DNA of 64,000 bases from Limnanthes douglasii subsp. nivea (GCA_036936605.1 JAUPFV010000005.1:155373195-155437194), one strand, 5' to 3'; positions 11,013-24,656 are shown, counted from the stretch's first letter. Made by a program: numbers and translations. Notes: generated from the letters alone by a model not told the origin.

Positions 11013-13600
11013 TGGGCATACAAGAAGTTTCACCAAGGGACAACAAAGTCATGAGGAGGTATATATATATATATATAATATTTTTTATTTTAATATCGTT
11101 GATCCTTGAAATATTTATATTGTGCTGCCAAATAGTGATAGCCAAATTTTTAGTACCTTCTATTTATATTGCTTTTGTAATTTTGGACAATTTTTTTTGT
11201 ATAAATATGATAGTTGTTTTCTTATGATCGATGATCCTTGTAATATGTGTATTGTGTTGGTTGCGCAATAGTGATTTCCAAGCCTCTGGTACTTTCTATT
11301 TCTGCTTCTCTTATAATTTTGAACAATTTTTTGGGATGAATATGTTCAAGATGAAATCATGTGCAAGGATGTGCAACGTTCTAGTGGAAAGAACAAAAAA
11401 ATTAAGTATATATTAAAAACTAGTTTTATTTGCTTGTCTAAGTAACTTAGTTTGATTGTTTCTTATTAGGGTGAATTCGTTTTTCATCAGATGTATCATA
11501 CTTTTGACTTCAGGTATTGTTGTAAGCAATTTGAAATAGAATTTTGGTTTGATGTCTTATATATAATGTTATACAACTTTTCATATTCTTCTAGTTATTG
11601 TGTTTTTGCTTGTTTCTAGCGAGTTAAATGAGAGATTGTCTAATTGTATTTGTCATTCTTTTCAACTAGATATTTTAAGCATCTGAACAATTTTCAATTC
11701 GTTTATAGATGGTAAAAGGTCTTGAATCTGGAACTTATGAAAGAGCCATGATCAGAATAGGTAATTTACCATAAATGCATCTGGTTTCCGTTCCTACCTT
11801 ACTACCTGTTTGTTTTGCCAGAACCACTTCAATTTTATCATGAATCATTAGGGTTTACAACTTATTGTGCAGTTGTAAATATAAGTTATGAATGATAAAT
11901 GGTTTATATGAAACGTCTAGGTGTTGTACCTAAATTTGAATCCTCTTAATAATAGATTTTTTTCTTGTTTCTCTTTAGCAACTCTGCTTGCTACCATAGA
12001 TTCTACTCAATTAGCCTTGTAACCTGAAATTTGATTTCATACCATTTTTTATCCAAGTTATTGTATATTATTATTATTATTGTTGTTATTATTGTTATTT
12101 TTATTTTTTTATATTTCCAAGTAGTATACTTGAGCCCAAGCCATAGTCAGATTAAGAACAAACTAAATAGATTAAGAATAAAAGTCAACTTGTAGGAAGT
12201 AAAATTGAAAAAAATATTATCTTATTGTTATACCTCTATTTATGGGGTCTAATGTTATAATAACTATCTCTTAACTATAAGTAAAATTACATCTTATTTT
12301 TTCTAACCATTTCTATTTTCTATTTAACCATATATTTGACTACGTATAGGTACTTGACTTGTTAGTGTGCCAATTTATTTAGGTCGAACTATGTATATCC
12401 TTAGCAGTATCTCCATAGTCTTTATATAAGTAACAAAGAATGACTAGTCTATTGTCTTTGTTGAGATACATTTTAGTGTTTGCTGAAGATTTCTTCTAAT
12501 CTTCCTTATTTTTCTAAAACAAATTCTTCATATATGGAGTAACTTTGAAATACTTTAATTTTTTGTTGATTGTAGTTGAGTAGCCCCCATAGTTTTTAGT
12601 CAAGGACGAAGTGGGAAGTGCCATTTATTTGTGAAATGTTGTTATTGCTTTAGTTCTTTCTAGTGATTATGGATATTTTCATCCGAGTTTGTTATGAAGG
12701 TATTTCAGCATTCTCTCTAGCCTTTGACGAACAATGTGAAAGAATTAGACATGCTCCATTATTGTATTTTGTTATCTATTTTTTGCTCAAGGACTTGATT
12801 TATACCTTAAGCTTTGATTTCTTCATTGAAATTCATAAGTAACCCTCTAGTCCTTGTTGAAGATTGAGGTTAAAGGCTAAAATTGTGTGTATATATATAT
12901 ATATATATATATGTTTTTGCTTAATAAGCTGAGGTTTGCAATATCGGTTCGGCCAAAGTTGTATTGAAATGAGATTTATTTTTGTAAAATATTTTGTGTA
13001 TTAATGATATTTTGGCTTACTTTTGTTTGCAAATGGTCAGATATTTGAAGTTTGAGGAATTTTTTTAATTTTATGGGAGCACACAAGTTGATGGCAGAAA
13101 TGCTACACGTGTTAAAAACTGCCTCTTTTAATTACGCGCTTGCACCTTCTTCACCTTATGCAATTTTGGTCGTCCAATCTTTTTTAGATCCAAACCATTT
13201 ATCCTACAAGTCAATTCAAGCCATATAACAGAAATTATCGATGACTTGATTTATATCGTACCTTTGGGTATGAATAACTTGTTTTTCTGCTTTTTGTTTC
13301 TTTTATGCATTTCCTCCATTCGCGGTTTCTTTAATTTCTTTCTTTATTTATTCGACTTTTTTGAACTTCTCAAATTTATGTTAGTTTGATATTTCTATTG
13401 TAAAGAACCTTTGATTTTCCATATATAAATGGGTGAAAACAACGAAAAAGAAAGTATTATGATAGTTGAAACAATTTATTAAGTCGTTCGAATCGAGAAG
13501 AAGAAACTCTAACAGTTTGATCTTTAACTAGTTCAAAAAATAAATAGGTTAATTCTTACTAGAAGAGAAAAACCTTTAAGACTATACTCTTTTACAATAT
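11013..13600. other. AT-rich intergenic, nothing recognised
   Basis: Short open frames only. (AT)n microsatellites lie at about 11061-11078 and 12891-12913. I see no gene, RNA or bounded transposon here. Confidence 0.4.
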
Positions 13601-14559
13601 GTTCATGTTATTCTTTTTTATTGTGAAGGTGTGAGTTCATCAAGGGCAGAAGGTAGTAGCGGGGGTGGCTCTGACGGTCAAAAAATTGAAGTCAAGGTAA
13701 AGATGGAAGTTTGACCCAAATATAGAAATTGAGTTTTATAGAACACTCATATTAGTATTTGACCAAAGATAAGTCTATTTAGAAATTTTATGATCGAGAA
13801 TTCTTAATGATGTTCACCATCTGTTTCTAAAGATTGGTAAGGACACTCTCTTGATTTTTTCGGCTATAATTTATCAAAACACTATTTTACATGTTTCTTT
13901 GTAAATGAGTTTCAAGGTAGAAGGCCGAACGACGAGCCCATTATTAAAAATTTCATGGCGAAACCCTTTACAAAGAATGTAATTGACCTTCTTAACTCTG
14001 TTTAATGATACTTTCACGTTCGTTAATATAAACTCAAAAATTAAAGGTGGGGGTATCATTCTTCTTTTTAAATGAATTTAGGATTCCAATCATAAGGTTT
14101 TGTGTTCTGTCTTTCTTTAACTCAATATTTTATTTATTTAATTTTTGTTTATATTTTTCATATTTTCAGCCCATGTTGCAAATATGCTTTTATATCCAAA
14201 GGTTAGAGCATACTCTCTCTCTATATATATATATATATTATTTTGGTGGAAAAGACCGAAATTTGTTTTTTGGTCTTATTCTTCTATTCTAATGGTTTTG
14301 CAATTTATTAGCAGTGACATCTGATCCAGTGCTGATGCCAGAGGAAGGTTTCTTATCATCTTTTTTTTTCCAAAAATATGTGTGGATGAAAAAACATTCT
14401 CCTTAACAAAAGAAGTTTAAAAAGATGTTTTCTATAAAGCAGGTTATAAGGAATAATTCACCTGACGAAAAATCATTGGAAAAGTGTTCTTCCTAACCAA
14501 AATCAGTGGCAAAGCAAAAGAGTGGAGTTGGGAGAAAATGTATATTACTTCTTCCATCG

Positions 14560-16660
14560 TTGAATTTGAGGTCCCTGATTCTTGTAGAACTGTTGGTTTA
14601 AGTAATATAGGTCTCAGCTCTACTACTTCTGAAGAACAGTAGGCCAAAATTAAAAAAGATTACGTGGCTCTTAAAATGTGAAAATGATTGTAACCCAAAG
14701 TAATTATTTTTCTAATAACTTTTTTATTATTGAAACTAAAAAAATTATTGAATCTGAACACTATGTACCTCTAATTTATACAGCTGAACCGTTGGTTACT
14801 CTTTCGACTTTTAATCCTTATTTTTATTCTCAAGGACCTCCTACTTTAAATCCTTTGATGGAGACAAATATTGTTGAGGATTTTGTTTATGCCTCTTTCT
14901 TTACCCACCCTGGTTTTACTAAATTTATAGTCTTTGGAGATGGTTTAAGTGATTTTAATACTTTAAACATGTGAGTACTTTCTCTGATTATGTCTAAATT
15001 AGTTTATATATCTGATAGAACTGTAACAATATTAGTCCATGGTATTTAGGGGAAGGAGTTAGAAACCTTGCTTAGATTTTTGCTAAAACATTTGTTACTA
15101 TGAGCCAAAAAATCTTTACCAAAGGCAGGGTAGCCATCAAGCGAGACCATGGTGGGAATTTGCATTCTCTACATCACAAGGTCAATGACACTTCTAAAGA
15201 TCTTAGACCTTTACGTTTGGATGCATTTCTCTATAGTGATCATGGAACCACTATTGAGGTTTTGGGGAAAGCTGATAATAGAACCATTGTTAGGGTTTCT
15301 AGGGAAGCCGATAATGTAGTGAGTGGGTCTATAGAGCTGAAGAGTACATTAGGTGTTGAGGTTAATTTGGAAAAGAATGTAGTTGTTACTATATAGATTG
15401 ATACTGACCCTGAGGTTAATTCAGATCCTCATATCATCGTTGATGATGATCCTTCAAAAGGGCCAATAATATTCTAATAACACATTCCATCTTAAGTAAA
15501 ATCGTTACAAATACTGTGGCTTTAAATAAAAATGGTAATCGTTCTATTTTAGCTAAATTTAGTACTTCATCCTCATTTATTGTCTCGCTAGACCAAATTT
15601 ATGAGACTGTGACTCGATATTATCTTCTAGCGAGTCATATGAAACTTCCCATCCATTTATCTCTCATTGATCTTGCTAAGAGAAACTTAAGTTTGGGCTT
15701 TTAGGTAATATGAATTTTTTAAGTTTATTGTTTATTTTCTATTTTATTCAATTTCATAAACATTTGTTATATACTATCTTGTTTTTTAGTTTATTTGTAG
15801 TCTTTTAACCATGACCATCAAGCCAAAGTTAATCTAGTGAACTATGTTTCTAATATTCGGGCCCTTTTGTATGGTGCTAATAAGCCTATAAAAGGAAAAT
15901 CTGCATTGAGAGACGCTCTTGAAGCTAAGTTTGATAGTGAAAATCAATTGAAGGTAGAGCTTGAAGTTTGACGAGAGAAGAAAATTTTGTTAATCCTTGA
16001 AATGTAGCTCCAATATGAGAGCTAAAGAACAAATATTTTGTATTACTTGAGGTGGGGAGTGCATTGGTGCATGCCTATGAAAGCTTCTCGGCTAACTGCC
16101 AACATGTAATTTTTTTGAAGAATGTAACTGTTATACAAATGGATAATCTGACTACTTCTAAAGCTTATGTTACTACTGCCGATGAACTGTGGTATTATTT
16201 TCATAAAATAATTATGGAAACCAAGACAGAAGCTGAGGTTGCTAAATTAAATATGCAAGATAAATTATATGTTAAGGCATAAGTCGAGGTTGCTAATTTA
16301 AAACTTTAAGTGAAATTAAATAATTTTACCACAAAGTATAACTTTGTGTTAGAACAAATTATTACTAAACGTAAATCTTAGACTGGTAATGTTGATGATT
16401 ACCGTACTTCAATGCTAGCTACTGCTTAAGAAGTTGTTGTAAAATTACGCTATGAATTGTAACTTGAATCATTTATGGTATAATGCTTTTAGGCTGAATG
16501 ACCAAAAGACCTGGATTAGAGTGATAATTTTTCTAATTATCTTTTTATATTGTTAGGTTAGACTAAAAATGGTAAATCATTTGCAACATTTTTTGAAGAG
16601 ATTGATAATAGATATATGAGAGACCAGAAAACGGCTAAGTATGGAAAAGATTGTGAAGGA
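14560..16660 (+). pseudogene. Decayed unclassified ORF with coiled-coil-like tail
   Basis: Several open stretches on the plus strand (14678-14974, 15100-15396, 15516-15704, about 15780-15970, 16021-16380) look like pieces of one former protein: they are colinear, less AT-biased than their surroundings and separated by single stops or frameshifts. Around 16140-16380 the residues are rich in Lys, Glu, Ala and Leu (for example KTEAEVAKLNMQDKL), suggesting a coiled coil. I do not recognise the family. Large plant TE ORFs often end in such a coiled coil, and a gypsy gag-protease remnant lies next to it on the other strand, so a TE origin is likely but unproven. A further Gly/Ser-rich open segment lies at about 13630-13700. 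Confidence 0.35.
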
Positions 16661-16999
16661 AACGACTAAGCATAATAAATATGTCAAATTGCTGGCACGT
16701 GTCACATTGCTTTACGTTTTTCTTTGTGTCATTCATGATTGTTAGCCAATATTAGAGGCTTTATCTTCCACGATTAAGGTTTCTTTATATGTTCCTAAGA
16801 TCCAAAGTAGAGGCTTGGTTAAACCTCTCTTATACAATATATTTGAAGTACAAATGAATCTTGTTGACTTCTTCTTTATCTTTTGCGCTTCCATTTTGCC
16901 TTCGGGTATCACTCTTTCTAGAAGTCATCAAGATTCGTCTGGAATTTAGACACACTGTATAAGAGAGTAAGATAATAATATTCATCTAAAACAGTTACA

Positions 17000-18170
17000 T
17001 TTGCTCCGGTGAAACCAATACAAAGTTTTTGACTTGGAGTCAACATTCAAGCTCATCTCATTTTTCATATGTACTTTTGTCCAAGATATTTTCCGATCTT
17101 CCGATGTTGATGATCATCCTCTTAATCTATACTCATGTGAAATCTACTTTTATTAGTTCTACATTATTGTATGGTGAAGTCACTCCTCTTAGATCATTAT
17201 TCAATACTGATAGGTTCAGATAAGGGTTCCAGTACATGTGTGGGAACGTATACACTTGACATATTATTTTGATCTCATATGCATACCTTTTTATAGACTT
17301 TTTGGTGACTCTTGAGTATGGATCTCCTCCACCAATTACTCTTATAATCTGTATGTTTGGATATGGATCTAAGTATTCTTCTTCTTCATCATCTATATCA
17401 GCCACTATGATAGCATATGTATCCATGGCTTTTTGTTCTTTGACCGGTTAAAGACTTGATTTGGAACATCACTGTAACCTTGCATCAGTTCCTCTTTTCC
17501 TTTATTCTTAACAAACTTACTAAGATTTCCATCATCAACTAAAGTCTTGACCTGATCTTTTAAAACCTAACAATTTGTAGTAAAATTACCTATATCATCA
17601 TAGAATTTACAGTATTTATTTTTATCCCTGTTCTTTTTTTTCTCTATAAGACTTTCCATATCAGTTTAATACTTGATTATATCCTTAGAATTTTCATAAA
17701 TGTTTTCCAACAACTCGGTTAAATCTGTAAATTGTGCTCTTGATGGTCGGTCCTCTCCTTGCTTTTGCTAGTGCTGTAGTCGTTTTTAGACTTCTCATTG
17801 TAACCTAGGACTGACTGGATCTCGGTCTAGCCAAATTTGAAGCATCGTTACTCCTTAATGTGTCATATTTTGTGTTGATATGTGCCCCACTGTCTATTTT
17901 TCTGGTCAAAGGGTATAAGGCTGAAGTATTGGTGTCCCTTATTTTTTTTGCTCTGAACACTCCGTCTACCTTGATATACAGACCCCAAAAAATCAAATCC
18001 TTCTTCTTTATTATTGTATTAGATAGGGTACCTTCTCGGAATCTTTGTCAAAATACTACTTTAGCCTCCATATCATGGCAATTTTGTAAAATGGGACTTT
18101 GTTTCCACAAAACGATTGATATACTTCTCAAACTTTCATTAGCTCTCTCTTATAATAGAATATAATACCA
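17000..18170 (-). pseudogene. Ty3/gypsy gag-protease remnant
   Basis: Read on the minus strand, 18150-17430 gives a decayed plant gypsy Gag. It includes a degenerate retrotrans_gag region (ESLRS-like near 18130), then NKYCKFYDDIGNF with a following Cys, matching the Gag zinc knuckle (C-x-FH-x-D-x-GH-x-TEDC type), then a KDQVKTLVDDGNLSKFV segment. At about 17430-17290 follows IRVIGGGDPYS plus a basic KRYAYE segment, the usual linker before protease. At about 17230-17060, VELIKVDF and INIGRSENIL match the aspartic protease region, with the catalytic DTG replaced by NIG. Many stops and frameshifts. No LTRs, reverse transcriptase or integrase found. Confidence 0.75.
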
Positions 18171-18199
18171 TTATCCTTTGATCTCATTTGAGCCTATAA

Positions 18200-19055
18200 A
18201 ATGGTTAACCCGTTGAACCGTTGAACCTTTGAGTCGTTGAACCATTATATCTGATTATTTAGCAAAACCTGGGTTTTAAATTACTCTAAAAATTTGAAAG
18301 ATCATAATAAATAAGAACAATTCATAAAACAAATGAAAACAATATTATATAGTCGATTCAAAAAAAAAATTCACAAAAGAAATCTAACAAATAGTGGATC
18401 GATATGTTACTAAAATACTAAAAAACATATCTTTGTACATCTTTATTTGTAATTTTTAGACTAATTAACATAGAAGAGAGAGTTCTTGGATAAGGAGAGG
18501 AGACTATGTCCAAGAATTTGAAAAAATATTTGTTATCAAGTTTCTGCTTGCACTATTTCTGCATCGAGACATATTTATTCAAGCACAACAATTCTAAATG
18601 CTCAATGAATGGTATGTTTCTTAACGCTACTTGATTATATATTCTATGTTCAGTTTTTGTACGAGTAATTTTATTTTACAAGTAATAGTTTACATGAATA
18701 TTTTTTTTGGTATTTGTTTTTTTTATTTAATAATTTAGGGTCTGAAGAACTTCATATGCAAGAGAACTAATTATGTGGCTCCAAAAGGTGGATGAAGAAA
18801 ACTATCCTGAGCCATATCCTCTCAATATGATTAATAATATTATATAACAATTTTTTAAGGAATGTTCTTTTGGTAGTATCAACTTTACAAATGCAATCGC
18901 TATACCAAATGTGTATCATCTTTACAAATGCAATCGCTATACCACATGTTCATCATCAATGTTGGACCTAATTTTAAATTTCATGAAACATAATAAGGAA
19001 CTTCCTAGATTCAAATTTATCTTCTCAATGTAACTGCATTTTAAGTTTATTTAAA
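18200..19055. other. Intergenic, nothing recognised
   Basis: AT-rich. A tandem phrase (gttgaacc, gttgaaccgttgaacc) lies near 18205-18245, and a short duplicated phrase (tttacaaatgcaatcgctat) at about 18883 and 18924. No gene supported. Confidence 0.4.
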
Positions 19056-19069
19056 TTGGTGAGTTCATT

Positions 19070-19289
19070 TTTTTTTCGGAGGGAACCCGCAGCCGCTACT
19101 CATAGTGCAATGAGTGCGCACAGGGTAAACCCTCAGTCTGACGCGATAGCCTGCAAACCAACGCTAGAAGGTAAATCACATAAAGTGACAGGCTCAGCCG
19201 AGAAGGCATATGTAGAAGGACTCGAACTCATGACCTTTGGTCACAAGCACGCCATACTCAACCAACTCGGTTACCCCCTTGGGGGCCAT
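19070..19289 (-). mobile_element. tRNA-derived SINE, copy 1, with 14-bp TSD
   Basis: On the minus strand the element begins with a tRNA-like head: an A-box-like taaccgagttgg, then the B box agttcgagtcc about 40 bases later. It continues through a tRNA-unrelated body ending in ggctgcgggttccctcc, followed by an A run. It is flanked by the identical 14-mer ttggtgagttcatt at 19056-19069 and 19290-19303, so it is a complete insertion of about 220 bases. A related copy is at 31574-31779. The open frame seen on the opposite strand here is not a gene. Confidence 0.88.
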
Positions 19290-19303
19290 TTGGTGAGTTC
19301 ATT

Positions 19304-21220
19304 CTGTGTCTTATAACTTTCTATTTTATCTCACGAGTGTTGTAGGTTCGTGGAAACAAACACCAGAGTAAATTGTTAACAATTATTGGTGTGAGGTACT
19401 TTTTTGGATTACCTTGTGTGGTGTACTTTCTTAGATTACCTTTCTGTAAAATCAAAAGGAAATTTGAAACAATTGATTGGAATTTGAGAGGTTACCTAAT
19501 AACACTAGTATCCATTATATAAACTTAAACAACTTTTGAAAACTAATGTAATTACTTTTTATTATATAAATTGAACCCCTTTTCCTAAATTGTATCTCTG
19601 TCTTTAATAGTTTTTGAAGTTGGATTTAAGAGAATTTGAAATTTTTATGAAAGTTAAAGAACAACAACAATAAAATTAAAAACATGATAAACATGTTCAT
19701 TTCAATGGAAATAACATTCAAATTGTCTGAAAATACACATTGCTTTTCTCATATAAGGTTGAAAAAAGGTATGGGAATATACATTAACTTTTCTCTATTA
19801 TAAGCTTCGTAAATTGGAATATAAAATATATTAGTGTTTTAAAATAACTCTAAAATATGTTATGTAATGTTGATTTCTATGGTATGATTGTTATTTGTAT
19901 GTTTATAATCAAATTTGAAAAAAGAATTATTTGTTCAATTACGCACAATGTTCGCGCCACACTTGATTTTTTAAACGATTTTGATGGTGAAATTAAAAGG
20001 GTTTCATTATACTTATTGGTTGTACTAAATCAGCAATGGAAAAAAAGATCTGATTTTGATAGTACTAAGATAACCTAAGTATAAAATATATTTGTTTATA
20101 TTAATTTTGTAAGTAATTATTTTAAATAATTTCTTTTATTACAAAAGTCAATTCATTTGGACATTTAGAAAAACCTAACTAAATTTTATATTTTTCTAAT
20201 TAAATTAATAATTTTATATTATCTGGCAGTGGACAAATTATTTAGTGACTCCTAAATTAAAAACATATTTAATAACATAACAATATTAAAGTTAACCTAC
20301 CTCCAAATTAAAAACATATTTAATGACGTAACAATATTAACGTTAACTAACTCCAAAGATTACGAACTTTGATTGATTTTAATATTATAGAACTATTTGT
20401 GTTATTATGATTTTAATGGTTTTTAAATATCGGCTGATCTCAATATTTTGAATTTGTGAAGTTATTTTCACTAATATTGTCTTAACTAGTTTTACAATTT
20501 TAAATATTCATAGACTATTAACGCTTAAAAGTCTGTATTTTCTTAGGTATAAAATATTAAAATGTAGAAAAAAATTGACAGTATAAATATATACATTCAT
20601 TATTCATTCGTAACTCAAAATTTATAAAGGTAAACTATTCAAACACCTACAACTTTAGAAGTAGAATTGCTCAGTGTTCCTCAGATTACAGTTAGATCAA
20701 GGCAGTGTCAAGGCTAACTGCCCTGCATCAACAAGCTTGCTCTAGCTTGGGCCTTGGGGTAATTGTAATTCCAGGAGACACTCTTAGAAGTTTAATAATC
20801 AACAATTACAGTTAAATTTAGCAGCAATAAATTAAACTAGCAGACGCAGAACAGCATAACAATACAATCAATCTTTAACCAAACCAAACTAAATTACAAA
20901 ACCATAATTCAAAATCAAGAAGAGCTCAGACACAAGCTGTGGTTAACAAATAAGGTTCAGATTTACGTTAATCCGCTGGACAGAAAACCAGGTGTGCAAA
21001 AAGAGAGCTCCATGCACATGAATGCATGAAAGCTTTAAGTTTGTTAGTAAGGAAAACTCAGTTTATCTCTATCACATTCAACTTCAAGATAGCCAAAAGA
21101 GATCTGTATACACAAGGGCAGATTCCCTGCCCTTCTTCTCTTTTATACTTATATTTATTGTCTTAACCCTACAGGAACCACGGTTCACTCTTGATCTATT
21201 GTGACGATAACCATTTAGAT
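19304..21220. other. Intergenic and 3' flank of the downstream gene
   Basis: AT-rich. A roughly 58-base tandem duplication (ctccaaattaaaaacatat, tttaat, acataacaatattaa) lies at about 20248-20356. The less AT-rich stretch from about 20630 to 21220 is probably 3'UTR and flank of the minus-strand gene ending at 21221. It has an AATAAA on the minus strand near 21155. Confidence 0.45.
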
Positions 21221-23274
21221 TCACAGGTCAGAGTGAACCTCAGAATCATTAGTAAACGAGGGCCTATTTCCTGATGGGAGGTAAGACCATGCCAAAGCTG
21301 CAGAACCGAGTGTGATCGCAGCACCGATTGAACGCCAGATCCATTTCTGTCTTCTTTTCCTTGCTTGCCTATCAAGCCGTGCCATCCCTACACAAAAGAT
21401 GATAAAAACATTTGGCGAACAGTATATAAAAATTTGAAGGCTTATGGGGTTTTAGATTAAACAAAGGTATACCACTCAATCAACCTAAACTAGACACCAA
21501 TTGATAATTTCATAAAATAATATCATTAAATATCTCTAAATTTAACTTTGTGGCCATATACAGCTAGTTTTAATCAAGTGATGCATGTATAATGTATACA
21601 GTTAGTTCACTATATGGAAAATTAAGATAATACTGAAAGTTAGACAGGCAGCCCAGAAAGATATATAGGGTTCGGTAAAGGAAATCTCACCTATAGCTTC
21701 TTGATTCCTTTGAGTCATTTCATGATTCACGGCCTTGTAGTAGTGAACTCGGTCTGTCAAGCGAGCAATTTCAAAGTTCTTTAATTCAATCTGAGCTTTC
21801 ATCTCCATTTCTACCTCAGCCTTCACGATGCTCCTGCCAATAGTATCAGATACAATTTGAACAATGCGAAACTGGCGATGCAGCTCCTCCGCAACATTAA
21901 TTTCGAGTTGCTGACCCTCCAGTACCGCAGTTGGATCAGCAGAGAGTGCCACACCGAATGGGGCCAACTGTTGCCTGATCTTCTGCCAATTACATTTCAT
22001 ATGATTCAGTGCTTCTTCAGCTAGCTTCCTCTTCTCTATCTCGATCAATAAACTCAACCTTATTCCACCCATTTCTGTTTCAAAATCGCGAAAAGATGAC
22101 TGGGACCCACTGTCAGACAGATCTGGAAGAAACAACAGAAATGAGCTGCTATATATGTTATGATTTCTTTAAACAAGAACACTCAAGTAACATCTGGAAA
22201 CATTCCATGGAATACATTGCCTAGTTTAATATTAGGGATGTGATATAACAACATAAATTTAGGATGCCAAGCAATACACACAAAAAGACAAAATTTATAA
22301 ATACATTATTTTGCAGTATAAAGTGATGTCAAAATATTGCATGTGCCAAAACATATAATTTAAGCAAAAGACATGACGAAACGGAGACCAATGCTCCTCC
22401 TCATCTTTTTCAAGTCAAAGGAGACAGCTAAACCATCTAAAGTTGGAGTAACCTAGTCATGGCAACTCTCCAACATCTTGGTACCTAGAAGTGAGAATTC
22501 ACCCACAGAAGATTCGAAAGTGTTTACAGTATAAGCAGTTTGTAGCATTTAAAAAACTAACTACGTACCTTCATAAGCATCATAAAATTCTCCCATCTGG
22601 CTTCCAAGCTTCATAGAACTAGTGACACTCATACATTCTCGTGGGTCGTAGAAATCATCAAAATCATCATCTCCATTTAACTTGAGTGCAAGAGAAGTCG
22701 GAGAAGTGTTCTCGCTTACAAAACCATTGTCGGCATCATCACTTACAAGTTTGCCATTAACGGAACCATCCACATGCCCTAAGGAAACATAATTTTCATA
22801 TCCACCATCCGTCAAAGGACTTTCATGAATCATATGAGCATTCTCTTGCGCAGTAGGCTCAGTGATAGAAAAAGTAACAGGGTTAAAATTCTTTAGGTTG
22901 GCACCATCAGTTCCTGTATTTTCTACTTTCCCATTAGTTTTCCCATCGAGTACCTCTTTCTGACCCATAGAGACATCAACCTCAGACAAGCTCTTGGAAA
23001 GGGCTGCCCCGCGCCTTTTGTGATTGACAATGTAAGGGGATGGGGCGAATGAAGATGGGGGATCAGGAAGCAGGGTGACCTTAGGAGTCGCATAGAGAGC
23101 TGGCGACATTTGAGGCCGAGGGACATTACTCTCTACTGCCGATTTGCTCCTTTCTAGCTTCGGATTAGGAGGCCTTGAATTGGAAGATTTCACACCATGA
23201 ACAGACTGTTTGGCAGAATTTGAAATTCCAGGTTCTAACAACGTATCCAATGCTATAGCACTAAAAGCTGACAT
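21221..23274 (-). CDS. Coiled-coil, tail-anchored protein, unknown function
   Basis: A predicted 434-residue protein from three coding exons, 22569-23274, 21691-22122 and 21221-21387, with GT/AG junctions that keep the frame. Residues 1-235 are Ser/Pro/Asn-rich and probably disordered (KLERSKSAVESNVPRPQ, RRGAALSKSLSEVD), ending in an acidic DDDFDDFYDPRE patch. Residues about 250-375 form a long Glu/Lys/Leu-rich helix (LSLLIEIEKRKLAEEALNHM) that looks like a coiled coil. The C-terminus has a basic stretch, RKRRQKW, and one hydrophobic helix (about 395-413), then a short polar tail: a tail-anchored layout facing the cytosol. The start at 23274 was chosen because ttataatgatgcag just before it reads as a splice acceptor, which puts the two in-frame ATGs at 23286 in the intron. 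It resembles plant-only coiled-coil proteins, but I cannot name a family or function. Confidence 0.82.
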
Positions 23275-24200
23275 CTTCTGCATCATTATAAAGCAAAATC
23301 AGTAATTATTCTTCCAACAAACGAAAAAAGGGTGCTTCATATACAACCATAGACGCCTATTTGATTAGAATCTCAACCAATCAAAATAGCATATCAAAAT
23401 TTCGTCTGGAAAACATATTGACCTAACTCGAGAACAAGCAAAAGACTTTCTTCAGCAAAAGAGGAAATTCAAAGGTGGAAAACCTAAAATCATACATATA
23501 GCACCTCCACACCATACTAATAACCTAAGACAATTAAAACCACTCCGGCATCAGTAGCTAAGAAAGTAAGTCCAGCGTACTACACACGTTATGCACCACA
23601 AAATCATAGCCTAAAAGACTTTCTTCAGCAAAAGGGGAAATTCAAAGGTGGAAAACCCTAAATCATACATATAGCACCTCCACACCATACTAATAACCTA
23701 AGAACAATTAAAACCACTCCGGCATCAGTAGCTAAGAAAGTAAGTCCAGCATACTACACACGCTATGCACCACAAAAACATAGCCTAAAACCAATAACCT
23801 CACCAACGTGCCCATCAGCGCTTCACTGGAAAACCAATTCCATTGCCTTAAATAATCCAAAACTTGAAAACAGAACATCAATAAAACATAACCAAACATC
23901 AAGCACCTTAGAACATTAAAAAAAAACTCAACCTACTACAGAAATTCGAATTCGATATTAGTTTTCTACAGAGATTCTCTAATCAAAGTAACATGTGAAC
24001 CAAACAGATTCCAAATCAAGGACAATTAGGATTGACGATAAGAGAACGAGATATAAGTAGATTACCGTTCAAGCGATTGTTGAATCGAATAAGAAGAGAA
24101 TCAAAGATAGGTCGGCGAAGAAGAAGAAAGGGAGGAATCAGAGAAAAGATATATAGAAATATACAGGAAGTGCTGTATATTTATATATATATATGTATAA
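23275..24200 (-). promoter_or_regulatory. 5'UTR intron and promoter of the coiled-coil gene
   Basis: A probable 5'UTR exon ends at 24066 (aacg followed by the donor gtaatc) and joins the acceptor at about 23278, leaving an intron of nearly 790 bases. On the minus strand a TATA-like tatatataaata lies at about 24180-24190, followed by a pyrimidine-rich leader (ctccctttcttcttcttc), typical of plant 5'UTRs. Splicing and start site are inferred from sequence only. Confidence 0.6.
23440..23800. repeat. 180-base tandem duplication in the 5'UTR intron
   Basis: The block from aaaagactttcttcagcaaa at about 23440 is repeated at about 23620, nearly unchanged, to caccacaaaa and catagcctaaaa. It is about 95 per cent identical by eye, so it is recent. 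It duplicates intron sequence only. Confidence 0.88.
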
Positions 24201-24656
24201 TAGGAAATTAATCCCTCCTCCAAGTCTTCTATCGCAACGACCGCCTCCGCTTCTCTTCTCCGCAAGTAATTCAAACGCTTGTTCTTCTTCTATTGTTAGC
24301 AAATAGGAAATATTGACACGTTTTTTTGTATTTGTTCTTTTATTTTCCTAATATCTAAAAGACGGTATCTTTTCTAGACTTTTATTATTCAGTCCAAACT
24401 GAATCGAATAATGAATGTAATGCATATTTAAACAAATAAAATACCAGGTGAGGACTAAATCCAGTTCCAATTAATGTTAACAGTAATTTTTAAAAAAAAA
24501 TCTTTTTAATTATTAGTCATTTACTATTTTGTTTTTTTTATCAATCTCGTTTGTTTTTTTCATTTAGTAACAAAAATTTAAAAAAATGTATAATTACTCC
24601 TCCCAATCTCTTTTTTATATACAAAATTTAAAAAAATTTAAAAAAAAACTTAAAAA
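24201..24656. other. Intergenic, AT-rich
   Basis: No gene. Runs of A and T dominate, and the stretch ends at the target duplication of LINE-A. Confidence 0.4.

Noticed and set aside
19056..19316. Open frame of 86 codons
   Set aside because: It is the antisense of the SINE and its target duplications.
20690..20760. Possible miRNA-like hairpin (ggcagtgtc and actgcc)
   Set aside because: The stem is only about six bases and no longer fold is apparent; it is more likely 3' flank of the gene at 21221.
23275..23286. Start at the two ATGs at 23286 for the coiled-coil gene
   Set aside because: They fall in a good acceptor context (ttataatgatgcag), so the next ATG at 23274 is more likely; transcript data would decide.
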